Source: an uncultured Alphaproteobacteria bacterium
Lineage (GTDB): Bacteria > Pseudomonadota > Alphaproteobacteria > CAAHEQ01 > UBA3637
Direction: 5' to 3'
DNA length: 37,282 nucleotides
NCBI GenBank assembly: GCA_934203105.1
Contig: CAKPYQ010000013.1
Location: 1 to 37,282, forward strand
Shown piece after piece: positions 33,667 through 37,282 of the stretch. The notes under the pieces were generated by a model. The model did no database searches. It saw only the letters and a list, made by a program, of their open reading frames with translations, and was not told where the DNA came from. The translations under genes and the position numbers were made by a program. Within the stretch, counting starts at the first letter, position 1. Each line of letters opens with the position of its first letter.

Positions 33667-34746
33667 ATGAGTTTTGAAATGAAATTAGGCACGATTATGG
33701 ACAGATATGATGAACTGTCGTCGTTGCTGGAAACTGAAACGGACGGCGCGCAAATCGTAAAACTTTCAAAAGAACAAAGCGCTTTGGAAGACGTTGTTTT
33801 GGCTGGTCGTCGTTTTAAAAAAGTGCAATCAGATATGAAAGACGCCGAAGAAATGATGAATGATGCATCGGCAGACGCTCAAATGCGCGATTTGGCCAAA
33901 GAAGAATATTATGCTTTAAAGGCCGAACTGCCGGACTTGGAGCAAAAAATAAAAGTACTTTTGTTGCCAAAAGATGAAGCAGACGCTAAAAACGTTATTT
34001 TGGAAGTGCGTGCAGGGACGGGCGGTGAAGAGGCCGCTTTGTTTGCTGCTGATTTGTTCCGTATGTATGAACGCTATGCGGCTTTTCGCGGGTGGCGTTT
34101 TGAAGTTGAAGAAAAAAACGAAACGGGTATCGGTGGCGTTAAAGAAGCGGTTGCCAGCATTTCCGGAAACTGTGTGTTCGCATCGTTAAAGTACGAATCC
34201 GGCGCTCATCGAGTGCAACGCGTGCCGGCGACGGAAGCCAGCGGTCGCGTTCATACGTCGGCAGCGACAGTGGCTGTATTGCCGGAAGCTGATGAGGTTG
34301 ATGTTCATATTGATGAAGAAAAAGATATCAAAATGGAAGTGTTCCGTTCTTCCGGTGCGGGTGGCCAGCACGTGAATAAAACATCGTCTGCCGTTCGTTT
34401 GATTCACATTCCGACGGGTACGGTTGTCGAATGTCAAGAAGAGCGCTCTCAATTTAAAAACCGCGATAAAGCAATGGCGCGTTTGCGGGCTAAATTATAC
34501 GACACGCAACGCCAGAAAATCGAAGCCGAGCAATCCTCTAATCGTAAAAATCAAGTCGGTTCCGGCGATCGTTCAGAACGAATTCGGACGTACAATTATC
34601 CGCAAGGTCGTGTGACGGATCATCGCATTAACTTGACGGTTTATCAATTGGATCAAGTGATGAACGGGGACGGCTTGGACGTATTTATTAAAGCACTGAT
34701 TGAAGAAGATCAATTGGCAAAATTGGCGGAATTTGAAAATGGATAG
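33667..34746 (+). CDS. prfA: Peptide chain release factor 1
   Basis: A 359-residue release factor of normal length. The codon-recognition PAT tripeptide (about 187-189, in RVPATEASGRVHTSAATV) marks it as RF1, which reads UAA and UAG; RF2 has SPF there. The catalytic GGQ is in SSGAGGQHVNKTSSAVR (about 230-245), and the Gln is the substrate of PrmC. It lies in the classic prfA-prmC pair; its stop overlaps the prmC start by eight bases (ATGGATAG). AAAGGAA lies upstream of the ATG. No recoding signal, as found in RF2 genes, is expected or seen. Confidence 0.98.
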   Translation: MSFEMKLGTIMDRYDELSSLLETETDGAQIVKLSKEQSALEDVVLAGRRFKKVQSDMKDAEEMMNDASADAQMRDLAKEEYYALKAELPDLEQKIKVLLLPKDEADAKNVILEVRAGTGGEEAALFAADLFRMYERYAAFRGWRFEVEEKNETGIGGVKEAVASISGNCVFASLKYESGAHRVQRVPATEASGRVHTSAATVAVLPEADEVDVHIDEEKDIKMEVFRSSGAGGQHVNKTSSAVRLIHIPTGTVVECQEERSQFKNRDKAMARLRAKLYDTQRQKIEAEQSSNRKNQVGSGDRSERIRTYNYPQGRVTDHRINLTVYQLDQVMNGDGLDVFIKALIEEDQLAKLAEFENG

Positions 34747-35521
34747 TTCTGATTTGCGCTTATGCAGTGATACGCCGGAGTTGGATTTTAAATGGTTAAA
34801 GCAAGCGGCCAAAGATGATGAAAACGTGTTGGCGGGTTTTATTGCGCGCCGGCAAAAGGGCGAGCCTGTGGCCAAAATTATCGGACAAAAAGGGTTTTGG
34901 ACATTGGATTTGAAGGTTTCCAAAGATACTTTGGATCCGCGTCCGGACAGCGAAACGATAATTTCTTCTGTATTAAAGCATTTTCCGGACAAAACAGCAC
35001 CGTTGCGGATTTTAGATTTGGGAACGGGCAGCGGGTGTTTGTTGTTGGCTTTATTGGACGAATATAAGAATGCAACAGGGGTCGGCATGGATGCCAGTGC
35101 ATCGGCTTTGCAAATCGCTGAACAGAATGTGAAAAAGTATGCGCCGGATCGTGCGCGATTGCTTTGTCGCAGCTGGAGCGCCGACAATTGGTGGAGTGAT
35201 TTGGGCGGCTTTGATGTGGTGGTTTCAAACCCGCCTTATATCCCGACGGCGGAAATTAAAACGTTGGATGTAGGTGTAAAAAATTATGATCCGATCCAAG
35301 CGTTGGATGGCGGAGCGGACGGTTTGCAGGATTACCGTACTTTATCCGCCTCGGTTGGCCAAGTGTTAAAGCAACACGGCTTGATTTTCTTTGAAATCGG
35401 CCAAGGCCAATATATGGACGTTACCAATCTTATGGAAAAGAAAGGCTTTGTTTTGCAAGGCTTTTACTATGATTTTGGTCAAATCTTGCGCGTGCTAGTA
35501 TTTTCAAATAAAAATACTTGA
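34739..35521 (+). CDS. prmC: Release factor glutamine methyltransferase
   Basis: A 260-residue enzyme from the ATG overlapping the prfA stop. A helical N-terminal domain (DFKWLKQAAKDDENVLAGFIARRQKGEPVAKIIGQKGFW as landmark) leads to DPRPDSE, the SAM-binding ILDLGTGSGCLLLALL, and catalytic NPPYIP (about 164-169), then GLQDYR and FFEIG. It N5-methylates the Gln of the GGQ motif of release factors. The N-terminal domain is roughly 20 residues shorter than usual, and an in-frame ATG at 34700 inside prfA would add only 13. The stop TGA overlaps the promoter of the next gene. Confidence 0.95.
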   Translation: MDSSDLRLCSDTPELDFKWLKQAAKDDENVLAGFIARRQKGEPVAKIIGQKGFWTLDLKVSKDTLDPRPDSETIISSVLKHFPDKTAPLRILDLGTGSGCLLLALLDEYKNATGVGMDASASALQIAEQNVKKYAPDRARLLCRSWSADNWWSDLGGFDVVVSNPPYIPTAEIKTLDVGVKNYDPIQALDGGADGLQDYRTLSASVGQVLKQHGLIFFEIGQGQYMDVTNLMEKKGFVLQGFYYDFGQILRVLVFSNKNT

Positions 35522-35546
35522 CAAAAATTATAAAGTGTGTTATACT
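35518..35546 (+). promoter_or_regulatory. Near-consensus promoter overlapping the prmC stop
   Basis: A perfect TTGACA (35518-35523), a 17-base spacer and TATACT (35541-35546). The TGA stop of prmC lies within the -35. Transcription should start about 25 bases before the next gene's ATG. Confidence 0.85.
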
Positions 35547-35577
35547 CACGTTATGTTTTGATAAAAAGGAGCAAGAA

Positions 35578-35994
35578 ATGGCAAAAGAAACATTTGAACA
35601 AAAAATCCATCACATGAGCGCAGACGAATTGTTGAAGTTAAAAGATGAGCTGAAAAAAGAAATTGGCGAACGCTTGGCAAACAATGAGTGGTCTAAACAA
35701 GCGTGTGTTTGCAGTGCTCAACAAGTGGCGCGAAAGGCTTTGCGTGTGGCGCGCGTTTTGTATGGAGAAGAAACACCGGAATTTGCTAAATGTCGTCAGG
35801 AAATTATAGGTTTGATCCCGAAATATCAACCATCAACTCCGGAGCAAAAAGCAGAGCGTTTTGTTGAAAAAATATATAGTGAAGTTGCGGACATTGAATA
35901 TGCTCAACGTTCATCAAGGATTGCGATTCGTTTGGGATATTGTTCGCAAGATGCTGGCGGTTATTTCCGTCGCGGAATTGATAAACAACGTTAA
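35578..35994 (+). CDS. Uncharacterised soluble protein, 138 residues
   Basis: ATG at 35578 has AAGGAG six bases upstream, giving 138 residues. I do not recognise the family. The N-terminal 50 residues are a strongly charged helix (KIHHMSADELLKLKDELKKEIGERL as landmark), the middle has a C-V-C pair and basic helix (ARKALRVARVLYG), and the C terminus has CSQDAGGYFRRGIDKQR. No signal peptide or membrane helix. It has its own strong promoter and terminator, suggesting substantial independent expression. Base composition is similar to neighbouring core genes, so recent transfer is not indicated. Confidence 0.8.
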   Translation: MAKETFEQKIHHMSADELLKLKDELKKEIGERLANNEWSKQACVCSAQQVARKALRVARVLYGEETPEFAKCRQEIIGLIPKYQPSTPEQKAERFVEKIYSEVADIEYAQRSSRIAIRLGYCSQDAGGYFRRGIDKQR

Positions 35995-36011
35995 GTTATC
36001 GTGTATTAAAA

Positions 36012-36044
36012 AAGCCCTTGATTTTAAGTCATGGGCTTTTTTTT
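36012..36044 (+). terminator. Intrinsic terminator after the 138-residue gene
   Basis: AGCCC-T-TGA (36013-36021) pairs with TCA-T-GGGCT (36029-36037) around TTTTAAG and is followed by a run of eight T. Confidence 0.9.
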
Positions 36045-36093
36045 ATTGCTTGAATGTTTGTTATTTTTATTTGCGGTCATTTTTTTCTCACAG

Positions 36094-36353
36094 GTCATTC
36101 TGAAATAGCCACTTTCTTCCGTCATTCTGAGAGTGTTTTCCCCACCGGTCATTCTGAACGTAAGTGAAGAATCTTTTAATGCATGGCATTGCGCCAGAAG
36201 TGGGGGACGCGAAAAATTCGCGCCGCGCCTCCCCCACTTGATAAGCTGTTTTTTTTCCACTCGTCATTCTGAGCGATAGCGAAGAATCTTTTTACTTCAT
36301 CATAACATCAAATGTGCGGTGCGCAATTTTTCGCGCGTCCGCGCCGCACATTT
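36094..36353. repeat. Cluster of GTCATTCTGA repeats and GC-rich palindromes
   Basis: Non-coding. GTCATTCTGA occurs at 36094, 36121, 36148 and 36263; the last two extend through GAAGAATCTTT as a unit of about 28 bases. Two palindromes follow the longer units: 36198-36239 (ten-base arms AAGTGGGGGA/TCCCCCACTT) and 36310-36353 (ten-base arms AAATGTGCGG/CCGCACATTT). Both enclose a smaller CGCGAA..TTCGCG-type core. The set looks like a non-autonomous dispersed repeat in several degraded copies. The stretch 36354-36430 shows nothing further. Confidence 0.8.
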
Positions 36354-36431
36354 CTATCCGATGACGCATCATCAATTCAATAAAAAACTCCTCCATAACT
36401 CATTCAAAAAACTTCTTTCCTATATGAACAA

Positions 36432-36443
36432 AAACGATCGTTT
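36432..36443. promoter_or_regulatory. Palindromic operator, first copy
   Basis: AAACGATCGTTT is a perfect 12-base palindrome, flanked on the right by AAAG. The centre AACGNNCGTT is of the type bound by TetR- or LacI-family dimers. An identical copy lies 107 bases downstream, and both precede the prepilin promoter. Confidence 0.5.
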
Positions 36444-36538
36444 AAAGTCAATAGATTTTTTTGCAACGCGACCCTCTATAACACACTGAAAATAAACAAA
36501 AGCCAATTTTTATATTTTGCTTGAAATACGACGAACAC

Positions 36539-36550
36539 AAACGATCGTTT
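36539..36550. promoter_or_regulatory. Palindromic operator, second copy
   Basis: The identical AAACGATCGTTT, again preceded by CA and followed by AAG, ends 57 bases upstream of the -35 of the prepilin promoter. Two matching sites suggest cooperative or looping control by one regulator, not encoded in the window. Confidence 0.5.
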
Positions 36551-36607
36551 AAGTAATATATGAATCAAGAGTTTTAATGAGGCGAAAAAACATGAATTTT
36601 GCGTTCA

Positions 36608-36636
36608 TTGTAAAGAGTTTAAAAACCGTTTATACT
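36608..36636 (+). promoter_or_regulatory. Promoter of the prepilin-like gene
   Basis: TTGTAA (36608-36613), a 17-base spacer and TATACT (36631-36636). It lies 20 bases before the ATG, with AAGGAG in between, so the leader is very short. Confidence 0.75.
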
Positions 36637-36656
36637 TAATAAAAAAGGAGATAAAA

Positions 36657-37282
36657 ATGAATAAAAATCAATTATTAAATATCAAAAAAATGATTTTTGA
36701 GTTGGGGCACGGGGGGAGCAAAAATCATTTTTTTGATCGAGTGAATGATGCGCGGGAAGTTGAGAGATTCTTCGCTATCGCTCAGAATGACGATTGCGAA
36801 ATCGCCGGCAAGAGGGGACGCGCCGCGCGAAAATTTTCGCGTCCCCTCTTGGGACATAACGCAGGCCGGTCAATGCTTGAAATGCTGGGCGTGCTGGCGA
36901 TCATCGGGGTGCTGTCGGTCGGCGCAATCATGGGCTTTCGCCAAGCGATGAACCGTCATAAAGCGAACGTCATTTTGAACGATGTTTCTTTGGCTTTTGA
37001 AGAATTAGCAACGCACGAAACAACCGGCGCGATCAGCCGCTATCAAGTAACGGCTTTTACGCCCGAATCGGGGCATACTTTGTACGCCAAACGCGACGCG
37101 AACGGGAATGATTCCGTCGAAGTCGCCGGCGTCGTCCAAGGCGTTTGCGAAATCCTGATCCAATACGACAAAACCGAACTTTATACTCAAATCAGCGATA
37201 CAGCCGGCGCTAAATTAACGGCGTGCGCTGACAATCAAACAATGGTGTTTGGATTGGGTGCGGGCTCGAGTGGTAGCACGGA
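36657..37282 (+). CDS. Prepilin-like protein with repeat-derived leader (3' end cut by window)
   Basis: An open frame of 208 codons from ATG 36657 (AAGGAG six bases upstream) that runs off the window. About 70 polar residues precede AGRSMLEMLGVLAIIGVLSVG, which has the type III signal layout: Gly before the cut, Glu at +5 and a long hydrophobic helix, with Arg instead of Phe at +1. After the helix comes a pilin-like amphipathic region and a globular part with Cys in GVCEIL and LTACAD. Exported as a pseudopilin or pilus subunit after cleavage by a prepilin peptidase such as that at 31928. The leader is many times the usual length because it contains a palindromic repeat element read in frame. 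Confidence 0.8.
   Translation, partial: MNKNQLLNIKKMIFELGHGGSKNHFFDRVNDAREVERFFAIAQNDDCEIAGKRGRAARKFSRPLLGHNAGRSMLEMLGVLAIIGVLSVGAIMGFRQAMNRHKANVILNDVSLAFEELATHETTGAISRYQVTAFTPESGHTLYAKRDANGNDSVEVAGVVQGVCEILIQYDKTELYTQISDTAGAKLTACADNQTMVFGLGAGSSGST
36682..36850. mobile_element. Palindromic repeat element inserted in the prepilin leader
   Basis: Three parts sit inside the coding frame. First is a perfect 18-base inverted repeat (36682-36699 and 36719-36736). Next is a reverse-complement copy of the 28-base GTCATTCTGA..GAAGAATCT unit (36765-36791). Last is a palindrome with 13-base arms (36810-36822 and 36838-36850) sharing the GACGCG..CGAAAATTTTCGCG core with the upstream spacer palindromes. 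The insertion keeps the frame open with no stop. It resembles in behaviour the Rickettsia palindromic elements, though I see no sequence identity to claim. Confidence 0.7.

Noticed and set aside
34700..34738. Longer prmC start inside prfA
   Set aside because: No ribosome binding site, and the extra residues are just the shifted prfA tail; the ATG overlapping the prfA stop is typical.

Overview
The window looks like a piece of an AT-rich alphaproteobacterial chromosome, probably host-associated. The alphaproteobacterial markers are a MipZ-type division-site ATPase and a DUF1189 membrane protein. A Dot/Icm-type (type IVB) secretion gene run and a noncanonical prepilin (Gly-Arg-Ser-Met-Leu-Glu at the cleavage site) remind me of uncultivated gut alphaproteobacteria; that placement is inference. 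All assignments come from reading the sequence and from memory of families; no search was run.

Region 1 (1-14570) is a visibly AT-richer accessory block. After about 490 bases of degenerate sequence come a NucS/DUF5655-like protein, a sirtuin, and a minus-strand operon of about 12 kb read from 14007 down to 2297. In order of transcription it carries: a single-TRD specificity-like gene, hsdM, a RhuM-family gene, a two-TM SieB-like gene, full-length hsdS, an unlisted 59-residue single-TM protein, an LPO_1073/Vpar_1526-like protein, a HEPN-like protein, hsdR, a YgjP-like metallopeptidase and a low-molecular-weight phosphatase. Gaps are mostly under 20 bases or are overlaps. A near-consensus promoter (14038-14066) drives it. 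Read divergently from it is a solitary Cas2/VapD-like (SinR family) gene with a structured leader.

Region 2 (14571-20300) holds a structured spacer, a nitroreductase, the wreck of a mobile element next to tRNA-Ala(CGC), then DUF1189, phosphoglucomutase and mipZ. The wreck consists of a C-terminal piece of a large serine recombinase and a phage-type replication gene broken by a stop in place of a conserved Trp and by a 4-base AAAT slip.

Region 3 (20353-31385) is the secretion locus: a 58-residue lipoprotein, DotI/IcmL, DotH/IcmK with a C-terminal SPOR-like domain, a 2409-residue DotG/IcmE, and a DotB/VirB11 ATPase. DotG has an added Ig-like domain, several dozen short repeats and three 73-residue repeats. 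Together these could form the inner-membrane subcomplex (DotI), the core channel (DotH, DotG) and the motor (DotB).

Region 4 (31386-37282) has a TM2/SHOCT protein, a short prepilin peptidase, a RodZ-like protein, prfA-prmC, an unknown 138-residue protein and then a repeat-rich spacer. The spacer carries dispersed GTCATTCTGA repeats, GC-rich palindromes, two AAACGATCGTTT operators and a good promoter. It leads into a prepilin-like gene cut by the window end. The same repeat/palindrome family sits in frame inside the leader of that prepilin, upstream of the predicted cleavage site.
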